A program made the translations under genes and the position numbers. A stretch of 64,000 nt of DNA from Legionellaceae bacterium (GTDB taxonomy: Bacteria; Pseudomonadota; Gammaproteobacteria; Legionellales; Legionellaceae): positions 42,037 to 106,036 of the forward strand of contig JARGNP010000003.1 in assembly GCA_029210265.1 (NCBI GenBank), given 5' to 3'. Positions 19,022-26,649 of the stretch are shown piece after piece (positions within the stretch are counted from its first letter, which is position 1; every line of letters starts with the position of its first letter). The notes beneath the pieces were generated by a model that made no database searches, was not told the origin of the DNA, and worked only from the letters and a program-made list of their open reading frames with translations.

Positions 19022-19321
19022 ATGAATGATGTTACTGAACCAACAGCTACAATTGACGCGATCAAGCAAGAGCAAGGTTTGCAAGATTTGGTCTACCAAC
19101 TCGTCAATCGTTTTCTTGCTGAAAATAAAAATAAACCTGTGAATGATCTTTACGATATGATTCTTGCTGAAGTTGAACCGCCACTGTTACAAGCAGTGAT
19201 GGAACGACGTCGTGGAAACCAACTTCAAGCTGCGAAGATACTCGGTATTAGCCGTGGTACTATCCGTAAAAAATTACAACGTTATTTTGGAACAAAGTAT
19301 TTTCGTCTGACGGATGAATAG
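19022..19321 (+). CDS. fis: Fis-family nucleoid-associated DNA-binding protein
   Basis: 99 residues. An N-terminal arm is followed by the dimerisation helix and a C-terminal helix-turn-helix (AAKILGISRGTIRKKLQRYFG) typical of Fis. Two consecutive ATGs exist; the second is chosen because it lies five bases after AGGAAG, the first only two. Fis bends DNA and controls growth-phase and, in Legionella, virulence genes. The usual upstream dusB is absent, and the gene is followed by a clear intrinsic terminator. Confidence 0.9.
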   Translation: MNDVTEPTATIDAIKQEQGLQDLVYQLVNRFLAENKNKPVNDLYDMILAEVEPPLLQAVMERRRGNQLQAAKILGISRGTIRKKLQRYFGTKYFRLTDE

Positions 19322-19350
19322 CCAATACTGCTCCAATTGAAGCTTCTAAA

Positions 19351-19388
19351 AAAGAAGGTCGGGTGAAAGCCCACCTTCTTTTTTTTAT
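19351..19388 (+). terminator. intrinsic terminator of fis
   Basis: AAGAAGGT(C)GGG and CCCACCTTCTT form an 11-bp stem with one bulged C and a TGAAAG loop, followed directly by a run of eight T. It starts about 30 bases after the fis stop. Confidence 0.9.
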
Positions 19389-19461
19389 TATCTTCACTCA
19401 CGTAATATTATTATCATTAAATCAAAAGAGATAACATTTTTTGTGCGCTAACGCCCCTTAG

Positions 19462-20670
19462 CTAAGGCTTCATATTATTAGGCGTATCATTTTCATTTAC
19501 AGAACCATCAGCTTTTTTTCCCTCTTCTCTGACTTCTGCCACTATCTCTTTAGCCCTTCTTGCGGCAAGCTTTTTCTGCAGTTCATTTAAAGGCGCTTCT
19601 GTCTGAGGTTTATTATCCTGCGCTACTTCTCTACGTTTCAATCCCGCTCGCCCAGCAACCGCCGCCTCAGCTAAATTTCGCGGTACTGGCCCCACAGGTT
19701 TTTGAGATAGTGTCTGCGATGATGTTACTTTTTCTGTTTTTTTCAAGTTAGCACCACCCGTAATGCCTGCCAAAAATGCCGGCGGTCCTTTAGGAGGTAC
19801 TGATTGCTCTGAGGAAGAAGCTGCTGTAGATACATCTGACGCTACGGATGGCTTGGATGGCTTTGGTGGTTTTCTATTCGCCAGCATGGCCCCAAGGTCT
19901 AAAGCAACCTTTTGAGCAAGCTTTCCAGGCGGCTGCTCTATTTCAGGGGATTCAGAAGATAATATTGGACTTGCCCCCCTTCCTTGTTGAATTTCTGATA
20001 ACCTCGCATGCATCTCCGCAATCCTTCCTTTCGGTGCGGCTTTTCTTTCATGGTTTCCCGTATGAATGCCTATCGGTTTCTTCTCAGTAAGTATTGGCTC
20101 CGGAATATCTTCAACGCTTACTTCCGGTACAGCTTTTCTTTCATGGTTTCCCGTATGAATGCCTATCGGTTTCTTCTCAGTAAGTATTGGCTCCGGAATA
20201 TCTTCAACGCTTACTTCCGGTACAGCTTTTCTTTCATGATTTCCCGTATGAATACCTATGGGTTTCTTCTCAGTAAGTATTGGCTCCGGAATATCTTCAA
20301 CCCTTACTTCCGGTACAGCTTTTCTTTCATGATTTCCCGTATGAATACCTATGGGTTTCTTCTCAGTAAGTATTGGCTCCGGAATATCTGATTCTGATAG
20401 CTCGCTTACAGCAGACTCCACTGAAATTTTTGCTTGTGTAATCATCGACATTAACCGCTCTTTTATTTGAGAGTCTAAACTATCGTCATGATTAATATTA
20501 TGACTAATTTCATCATAATTTTTTAGCTTATCCTCAGATTTAAGCGCACTGTTATTGATGATGCTCACGATAGCACTCTGATGCCCGTGAAAAGAAGAAC
20601 CAGGAGGCGGTGGTGGTGGTGGTACAGCGCTACCTCCAACTTTCGTTTTATTATCTTTTTCGCCTGCCAT
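19462..20670 (-). CDS. proline-rich tandem-repeat protein with WH2-like motifs (actin-modulating effector candidate)
   Basis: 402 residues, no signal peptide. Order: a polyproline tract (residues 17-23), a helical region, four near-identical 31-residue repeats (about 95-213, each beginning DIPEPILTEKKPIGIH), then a linker with KPPKPSKPS. Next come FLAGITGGANLKKTE (299-313), which fits the WH2 actin-binding pattern (hydrophobics, I, G, LKKT), and a second looser match LAEAAVAGRAGLKRR (333-347). Last is LNELQKKLAARRAKE with a charged tail. Polyproline plus WH2 is the layout of actin nucleators such as RickA and WASP-family proteins. Start supported by AGGGG. Actin binding is inference; no Arp2/3-binding acidic Trp motif is seen. 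Confidence 0.8.
   Translation of the reverse strand: MAGEKDNKTKVGGSAVPPPPPPPGSSFHGHQSAIVSIINNSALKSEDKLKNYDEISHNINHDDSLDSQIKERLMSMITQAKISVESAVSELSESDIPEPILTEKKPIGIHTGNHERKAVPEVRVEDIPEPILTEKKPIGIHTGNHERKAVPEVSVEDIPEPILTEKKPIGIHTGNHERKAVPEVSVEDIPEPILTEKKPIGIHTGNHERKAAPKGRIAEMHARLSEIQQGRGASPILSSESPEIEQPPGKLAQKVALDLGAMLANRKPPKPSKPSVASDVSTAASSSEQSVPPKGPPAFLAGITGGANLKKTEKVTSSQTLSQKPVGPVPRNLAEAAVAGRAGLKRREVAQDNKPQTEAPLNELQKKLAARRAKEIVAEVREEGKKADGSVNENDTPNNMKP
20032..20388 (-). repeat. four tandem 93-bp coding repeats
   Basis: In-frame direct repeats of 93 bases (31 codons); three are full and the last is partial at its end. Copies 1-2 (right side) share one set of synonymous differences and copies 3-4 another, as if a two-unit block arose by stepwise duplication. 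Near-identity at the DNA level implies recent expansion or homogenisation. Confidence 0.92.
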
Positions 20671-20753
20671 GACAATACCCCTAACAATGGTTTTATTGCT
20701 TAAGTATAGACCATGTTTTCAAAGACGTTCATTTCGTCAACCTTGTTTGGTAG

Positions 20754-21587
20754 CTATTTGATAAAGCATTGCTTGACCATTGTTTCAAAATCAGCAAAAA
20801 CAATTTCAGGAAAAAGCGTTTTACATTTTTTATTAGATAGCCGCTTTGAAGATCCAAGAAAATATTGCCTCATCGGGCTCGCTGATTCCATCAAGGCATG
20901 ATAACGCTGCTCATGCACAACTACGCCTTGATGCTCGGCCACCATTCTCTGTAAAGCACCCATTTTTTTAGGCAAACCATCTGAAACATTTAAAATTCCC
21001 AGCGCTTTGTTTTGTAAAGCAGCTTGCACCGCAACCTGTGCCGCATCTTCGATATACACTAAATTACTATATGGTGCCTCGCTAAGAACAATTACGGGCT
21101 TATTCGTACTCGGCATGCGTCCTGGACCAAACATCCCTGCTACACGCATAACAGACCATGCTACCTGATGTTTATCTGCAAAAGCCCTAACTTGATCCTC
21201 AGCATCTAACCGACGACGCTGAAGATCAGAATTTATAAAACACGGGCTCTCTTCATCCACCCAACACCCTGCATGATCACCATACACACCGCTAGATCCC
21301 CAATAAACAATATTGGCTACTAGATTTATACGTGTAAGTTCAGCCAAAACTTCTGTCAACAACGTATCGCATACGCCTTCGGACGGAGGCGGCGCGCAAT
21401 AAATAACCGTATCAGGCTGATACTCAACATCTAATACCCGAATATCACTGCATACATGCTTTAATTGCGCTAACTGATAATCATCAGGATACGTACGTGA
21501 AACACCCATCACCTGATGCCCATTGGCTAATAAATTTTTAGCGCAATAATAGCCAGCATAACCATAACCTAAAATTAGAACATGCAT
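20754..21587 (-). CDS. SDR-family NAD(P)-dependent epimerase/reductase, YeeZ-like
   Basis: 277 residues with an N-terminal Rossmann motif (ILGYGYAGYYCAKNLL). A YWGSSGVYGDHAGCW segment carries the Ser and Tyr region of extended SDRs, and VMRVAGMFGPGR is the typical substrate-side motif. The layout matches the YeeZ/atypical SDR group. Substrate unknown. It sits alone, divergent from the photolyase gene and in the same direction as the repeat protein. Confidence 0.85.
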   Translation of the reverse strand: MHVLILGYGYAGYYCAKNLLANGHQVMGVSRTYPDDYQLAQLKHVCSDIRVLDVEYQPDTVIYCAPPPSEGVCDTLLTEVLAELTRINLVANIVYWGSSGVYGDHAGCWVDEESPCFINSDLQRRRLDAEDQVRAFADKHQVAWSVMRVAGMFGPGRMPSTNKPVIVLSEAPYSNLVYIEDAAQVAVQAALQNKALGILNVSDGLPKKMGALQRMVAEHQGVVVHEQRYHALMESASPMRQYFLGSSKRLSNKKCKTLFPEIVFADFETMVKQCFIK

Positions 21588-21655
21588 ACAATAACATCGT
21601 TATAAATTATTTTATTCAGTGTATCATGGTCAAATAATCTCATATAGGATGACTC

Positions 21656-23068
21656 ATGAAGCTCATGTGGTTTAGGCGGGATCTTCGCATCGATGATAAT
21701 CCGGCGTTATATCAAGCAAGCCAGACGCAACAGGGCGTGATTGCTTTACATATAACCACCCCCATCACCTGGCAACGTCATCATATGTCTGGTGTACAAC
21801 AAGACTGGATCAACCTTAATCTTGATAAATTAGACCCAGCATTAGCAGCACTCAACATCCCATTCATTCGAGCTCAAACGGATAATTTTTCAAGCTCTCA
21901 TGAAGTTATTTTGGATTTAATCCAACAACATAAAATATCAGAAGTATATTTTAATTTAGAATATGAATGGGATGAACAAGAGCGCGATGATCTCGTTATA
22001 AAAAAATTACAAGCAGCGAATATTCCTGTTTATACATTCCATGACCAATGTATCATTCCTCCCGATCAACTACTCAATCAACAAAAACAACCCTATAAAG
22101 TTTTTACGCCGTATAAAAAAACATGCTTAGCTTATATACAATCAAATCCATCTATAATTCACTCAATAAAAAAAGCACGCTGCCAACCCCAAATAATATT
22201 AAGCTCTTCAAATCTTTGCGCATACAAACCATCGCACACGCAAGATATTAGTTGGTTGAAACCCGGTAGTCACGCAGGCTTAAATAAAGTTCAAAAATTT
22301 ATTGAACATAAGATTGAGTGCTATGATCAAACACGAGATATCCCAAGCATCTATGGCACATCATGTATTTCGCCCTATTTAGCGCTGGGTATTATTTCTA
22401 TTAGACAATGCCTCCAGATTTTAATTAAATCAACGCCTGATCAAGCATTCAATCAAATCATCGATAATAACGGCGCCATGACTTGGCTCAGTGAGTTGAT
22501 TTGGCGTGATTTTTATAAAATGATTTGTTTTAAGTTTCCTAAAATCAGTCGCAATCAAGCTTTCCAAGAAAAAACGAATCATCTTATATGGTCAGATAAT
22601 CAAGCGCATTTAGAAGCCTGGCAACAAGGTCAAACCGGTGTACCCATTGTTGATGCCGCCATGAGGCAATTGAACCAATACGGCTGGATGCATAACCGCT
22701 TACGCATGGTGAGCGCCATGTATCTAACCAAAAATCTATGGATAGACTGGCGTGAAGGTGAGGCTTATTTTGCATCCAAACTCGTTGATTGGGATTTTGC
22801 TTCCAATAACGGTGGTTGGCAATGGAGCGCTTCAACAGGTACGGATGCTGCGCCTTACTTTCGCGTGTTTAATCCGGTGAGTCAGAGTGAACGATTTGAT
22901 CCTACAGGCCAATTTATAAAACACTATTGCCCTGAATTAAAAAACTTAGATCATAAGCATATTCATGATCCCTATGCGCGTAACATCACGCAACTCAATT
23001 ATCCCAAACCTTTAGTAGACCTGAAAATATCCAGAGCACATGCAATTGAGCAATTTAAAATGATTTGA
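21656..23068 (+). CDS. phrB: deoxyribodipyrimidine photolyase
   Basis: Light-driven repair of cyclobutane pyrimidine dimers using FADH and an antenna chromophore. 470 residues. The N-terminal antenna domain starts LMWFRRDLRIDDNPAL; the FAD domain has TWLSELIWRDFYKMI, the GQTGVPIVDAAMRQL signature, MHNRLRMVSAMYLTKNL, and DWDFASNNGGWQWSASTG. Complete. Its 3' end overlaps the convergent amine oxidase gene by 14 bases. Confidence 0.95.
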   Translation: MKLMWFRRDLRIDDNPALYQASQTQQGVIALHITTPITWQRHHMSGVQQDWINLNLDKLDPALAALNIPFIRAQTDNFSSSHEVILDLIQQHKISEVYFNLEYEWDEQERDDLVIKKLQAANIPVYTFHDQCIIPPDQLLNQQKQPYKVFTPYKKTCLAYIQSNPSIIHSIKKARCQPQIILSSSNLCAYKPSHTQDISWLKPGSHAGLNKVQKFIEHKIECYDQTRDIPSIYGTSCISPYLALGIISIRQCLQILIKSTPDQAFNQIIDNNGAMTWLSELIWRDFYKMICFKFPKISRNQAFQEKTNHLIWSDNQAHLEAWQQGQTGVPIVDAAMRQLNQYGWMHNRLRMVSAMYLTKNLWIDWREGEAYFASKLVDWDFASNNGGWQWSASTGTDAAPYFRVFNPVSQSERFDPTGQFIKHYCPELKNLDHKHIHDPYARNITQLNYPKPLVDLKISRAHAIEQFKMI

Positions 23069-24530
23069 CCGACTTGATAATATCAGCCGCCCGATACCCC
23101 GATTTAATCGCCCCATTCATAAATGACTGGTCTTCACCTGTATCAAAAAATTCACCGGCAAGGATCAAATTCCCCACACGTAATGGATAACTGCCCCATA
23201 CTTGATTGCTCACCCCGGGAGGAACCGCTCCAGCATAAGCATATCGGCAAGCATTAAAACGAAAGCCTTGGTATGCATGCTTTAAGCCCGGCCATATTGT
23301 TTCAAGCTTATCGAGCATAGGCTGGATAATATCTTGATTAATATTTTCAGATGATTGTTTTATAAATTTCTCTTCAACAATATCTCCACTAAAATAGGCG
23401 CGCAGAATACCTTCGGATATTTCATGGCCCTCTTTGTCTAATTGCCCATTGGTTTCATCCCAAATACTGGTCGCTTCATTCAAGAGTATTACACTGCCAT
23501 CATAGCCTTGATGATTTTTCCCAAAATCATCGGTATAAGGTGTATTTTTCCAAACCCGTTGATCAAAGAAAAGATATACATTAGCTACGACACCGTACGG
23601 ATAATTTTTTTCATCTAATACATGAGCCATCGTTTTTTGATAACCATCAATATCAACTTCGATTTTATTGAGCACCGGAGGCGGAAGTGTTGAGATCACA
23701 TAGTCAAATGCTTCGTTATATTGATTATTAATAATGTATTTATCACCTGATTTTGATATTTGATTCACCGGTGCATTTGAATAAGTCGTAATATAATTCC
23801 AGCTAGGCATATCACGAAGCAGTGCTTCAATGATTTTTCCTGTGCCACCCACAACGCGATATTTTTCATCATGTTTATTACTGATGGCATATGCACGTTT
23901 ATCTAAATCAATTAACATTTCATCGATAACGCCTGCTGTAATCATATCAACTTCTTGCGCATAGTAGCTCTCAAGCGTAGAAAAAAGATAACTCGCTAAT
24001 TTTTCAGGAAACCCCAGTTCTGTTAAAAAATATTCTTTAATCGAAAGTTTTTTTATATTTTGGGCTCGCTCAGAATCTGCATGAAGCTTTAATAGCTCAA
24101 TATCATCCACAAGTTTTTCTAAATATTTTCTTTTATCCGAAGTTTTAGAATAAAACGGATCAAGATACTCATGCTCTGTCTCAAAATTTTGACCATCGTA
24201 TATCACGGTCTCTACTAAATTCTTATTACTTGGTTCGTACCATGTTTTGAGATCCAAACCCAACTCACGAACTAATTCACGAATTTCAGCTTGTGTTGAA
24301 TCAATAAATTCGCCTCCCGTATTATAATACGCCTTGCCATACGGATTAACTTGCGTACCGACGCGCCCACCAAAATGTTCTGACGCTTCAAACAACACCG
24401 TTTCAATATTTGCTTCATTCAGTTTTTTCGCAGCAGATAAACCTGCGAGCCCTCCACCAATGATGGCTACTTTGGTGGCATGAAGTAGAGGGGTAAGTAA
24501 AAGGGTTAAGCAAAACAGGTATACGTTCAT
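23055..24530 (-). CDS. exported flavin-containing amine oxidase
   Basis: 491 residues. A short hydrophobic signal (about residues 1-18) is followed at once by the FAD-binding motif VAIIGGGLAGLSAAKKLNEA and the GG motif FGGRVGTQV. The C-terminal FAD segment GNLILAGEFFDTGEDQSFM and the final GYRAADII helix are present. The monoamine oxidase/L-amino-acid oxidase superfamily members oxidise amines or amino acids, giving peroxide. A signal peptide suggests periplasmic or external action. Substrate unknown. Confidence 0.85.
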   Translation of the reverse strand: MNVYLFCLTLLLTPLLHATKVAIIGGGLAGLSAAKKLNEANIETVLFEASEHFGGRVGTQVNPYGKAYYNTGGEFIDSTQAEIRELVRELGLDLKTWYEPSNKNLVETVIYDGQNFETEHEYLDPFYSKTSDKRKYLEKLVDDIELLKLHADSERAQNIKKLSIKEYFLTELGFPEKLASYLFSTLESYYAQEVDMITAGVIDEMLIDLDKRAYAISNKHDEKYRVVGGTGKIIEALLRDMPSWNYITTYSNAPVNQISKSGDKYIINNQYNEAFDYVISTLPPPVLNKIEVDIDGYQKTMAHVLDEKNYPYGVVANVYLFFDQRVWKNTPYTDDFGKNHQGYDGSVILLNEATSIWDETNGQLDKEGHEISEGILRAYFSGDIVEEKFIKQSSENINQDIIQPMLDKLETIWPGLKHAYQGFRFNACRYAYAGAVPPGVSNQVWGSYPLRVGNLILAGEFFDTGEDQSFMNGAIKSGYRAADIIKSVKSF

Positions 24531-24610
24531 GGGTTATCCAGGTATTATTTTTTAATGCTATCTATTTTAGATGCATTGATTATGAACATTAAATTGAGAG
24601 ATATCAAACC

Positions 24611-24973
24611 ATGCGAAGCTATATAACCTCATTTATTTTTTTAATCATGTTTTATGGGATAAATACGACCTATGCCCAATCCACCGCTCGTACTGCAGAA
24701 TTTTCCAATGAACAAACAAACGTCTGGAAAACCATGATTTACCCCAAATCAAAGCAAGTATTGAGCATGCACCGCCATGATTATAACCGCGTGCTTGTTG
24801 CTTTAAGTAACGGCGTATTAAAAATCACAAATAACAAAGGTGACGTGCATTATTTGAAGCTTAAAAAAAACAAAGCTTATTATTTACCTAAAGATCCCGC
24901 TGATGAGCTTCATCAAGATGAAAATATAACCCACCACCCTATCACGGTTATGGTCATCGAATTGAAGAACTAA
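24611..24973 (+). CDS. small exported cupin-like protein
   Basis: 120 residues. A signal peptide is predicted (about residues 1-22, ending TYAQ), followed by an all-beta pattern (SMHRHDYNRVLVALSNGVLKI, then YLPKDPADELHQD) resembling a single cupin barrel with His residues that could bind metal. No specific family recognised. It is separated by 15 bases from the hydrolase gene that follows, so the two are probably cotranscribed. Confidence 0.7.
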   Translation: MRSYITSFIFLIMFYGINTTYAQSTARTAEFSNEQTNVWKTMIYPKSKQVLSMHRHDYNRVLVALSNGVLKITNNKGDVHYLKLKKNKAYYLPKDPADELHQDENITHHPITVMVIELKN

Positions 24974-24988
24974 ATAAGCACTATTATT

Positions 24989-25705
24989 ATGACTAAAATT
25001 ATCATTATTCCTGGCAATCCACCCGCCAGCTATTTTTATGAAGCATGGAAACAAGAACTTAAGCACATCACACATCATGATGTACTTATTGATTATTACC
25101 CATCGTTTAATCATATTACTTGTTCGCAGAAATATTTAGAAAAAATTGAAGATTTCTATGCAGATCAAATACAAAATCATGAAAAAATAATCTTAATCGG
25201 CCACTCGATTGGGGGGCATATTGCTCTCAAGCTATTAGAAAAATATCCTGAAAAAATTGATCGTTGCGTGCTCTTATTTCCTTTCCTTCACTCCCCAGGC
25301 ATAAAAGGCAAGCTGATGCTTAGCGCATTACATCAAATCAATAAAAGAGCGTTTCTTAAAGCACGCCGATTTAAGATGCTCAAGCTACTCAGTTATTTGG
25401 ATCAAGATATTAACAAGCTTAATATTCATGAAATTGATAGCAGCTTAAGTTTTGCATTCCACGAACACAAAACCATGGTACACAAAAAAAATATAAATAT
25501 TAATCCAGATTTATGTAAGAAAATTACTCTGTATTACACGAATAAAGATACCTGGTGCTCTAAAAAAGTCGTTCGAAAGCTTCATCCTGAAATGCACAAA
25601 ACATTCACCGAAATCAATCATAATTTTGTTACCTCACCAGAGCAACGACAAAAAATGAACCACTGCCTTTTCAGGAAACCACACAAAACTCAACTAACAT
25701 GCTGA
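24989..25705 (+). CDS. alpha/beta hydrolase resembling lipid droplet-associated hydrolase (LDAH)
   Basis: 238 residues without signal peptide. The N-terminal IPGNPPASYFYEAW matches the GNPG..FY..F signature of the LDAH/DUF2305 family. The nucleophile elbow is GHSIG (Ser73), followed by LLFPF, as in LDAH proteins. A likely acid lies in YTNKDTW and the base in INHNFVTSP. LDAH is best known from eukaryotic lipid droplets, where it affects sterol and lipid turnover. Bacterial members exist, so a eukaryotic origin is not proven. It lies just upstream of the mitochondrial-carrier gene. Confidence 0.78.
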   Translation: MTKIIIIPGNPPASYFYEAWKQELKHITHHDVLIDYYPSFNHITCSQKYLEKIEDFYADQIQNHEKIILIGHSIGGHIALKLLEKYPEKIDRCVLLFPFLHSPGIKGKLMLSALHQINKRAFLKARRFKMLKLLSYLDQDINKLNIHEIDSSLSFAFHEHKTMVHKKNININPDLCKKITLYYTNKDTWCSKKVVRKLHPEMHKTFTEINHNFVTSPEQRQKMNHCLFRKPHKTQLTC

Positions 25706-25796
25706 ATTCAATAAGTTTTTTACAAGCCCAAGATTTGCGAAGCGCATATTTATCTGCTAGCCTAATTGATTCACGTCTCATTTACTTAGGCATTCA

Positions 25797-26564
25797 ATGG
25801 ATAAAAAACAACAAAAAAGTATTTTTATTGGATATGCGTCTGGTTTAACTCGGGTCATGTTTACTCACCCGGTTTGGTCCATGAAAGTTAGGGCTCAACA
25901 AACGCTCCCCTTCACGCTCGACCCACGTATTTTATATAAAGGTGTGGGTGTCAGTGCCGTTACATACCCCCTTACCGTGATCATACAAATTGAACTCAAT
26001 CAATTTTTACAGCAAGCATGCTCTACACCTCCTAGTAAATTTCAGCAAGTGGGTAGTGCTTTTTTAGCGGGCATAGGTGCCTCACTTATAAACTGCCCTA
26101 TTGAGTACAGTGTTATTCAGCAAGGCCTCGCAAAAAAAAGTTTTTATGAATCTACAGCCCATATTCTTAAAACCTATGGTGTGAAACGCTTTTTCACCGC
26201 CCAATTAGCAACAACGCTCCGAGATAGCCCATTCGGCGCATTTTTTTTAGCAGCCCCGCCCTTTATAGAACCATATATTCAACCGTATATTAAACAAAGA
26301 GAAGTTACATCATGGATTGCGGGTAGCATTTCGGGTGCCGGAGCAACATTATTTACACAACCGTTTGATACCGTTAAAACGATACAACAGTCAGCGTCAG
26401 AAGCGTTATCGTGCACACAAGCCATCCAAAAAATTTATAAAAATCACGGCGTTCTTGGTTTTTTTAAAGGTGGAACCGAGCGTGGAGCCATGGTGATGAC
26501 ATCCATTGCTGTACTGAATACAACAAGAAACGCATTAGAGCGTGCGCTAGCTGATGGCCCTTAA
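25797..26564 (+). CDS. mitochondrial carrier (SLC25) family protein
   Basis: 255 residues with the three-fold repeat of mitochondrial carriers. The signature PxD/ExxK/R appears as PVWSMKVR (residues 25-32), PIEYSV (101-106) and PFDTVKTIQQ (189-198), each at the end of the first helix of a repeat. A GFFKGGTERG segment (221-230) follows the third repeat. The first copy has Trp for the acidic residue and the second lacks the basic one; the third is canonical. These carriers are a eukaryotic family of organelle membranes. The known bacterial case is Legionella LncP, a Dot/Icm effector sent to mitochondria. A comparable role here is inference; substrate unknown. Confidence 0.9.
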   Translation: MDKKQQKSIFIGYASGLTRVMFTHPVWSMKVRAQQTLPFTLDPRILYKGVGVSAVTYPLTVIIQIELNQFLQQACSTPPSKFQQVGSAFLAGIGASLINCPIEYSVIQQGLAKKSFYESTAHILKTYGVKRFFTAQLATTLRDSPFGAFFLAAPPFIEPYIQPYIKQREVTSWIAGSISGAGATLFTQPFDTVKTIQQSASEALSCTQAIQKIYKNHGVLGFFKGGTERGAMVMTSIAVLNTTRNALERALADGP

Positions 26565-26649
26565 TCAATACAAGAAGATATAAGCTGCTTTTGCCATACG
26601 GCCTTGGAGGTTATATGATAAACGCAAGATCACAAAAGGAGTTGTACTT

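Noticed and set aside
20008..20391. A 127-codon plus-strand open frame with internal repeats
   Set aside because: It is the antisense shadow of the tandem repeats in the proline-rich protein. It has no ribosome binding site, and its repeat pattern follows from the coding strand.
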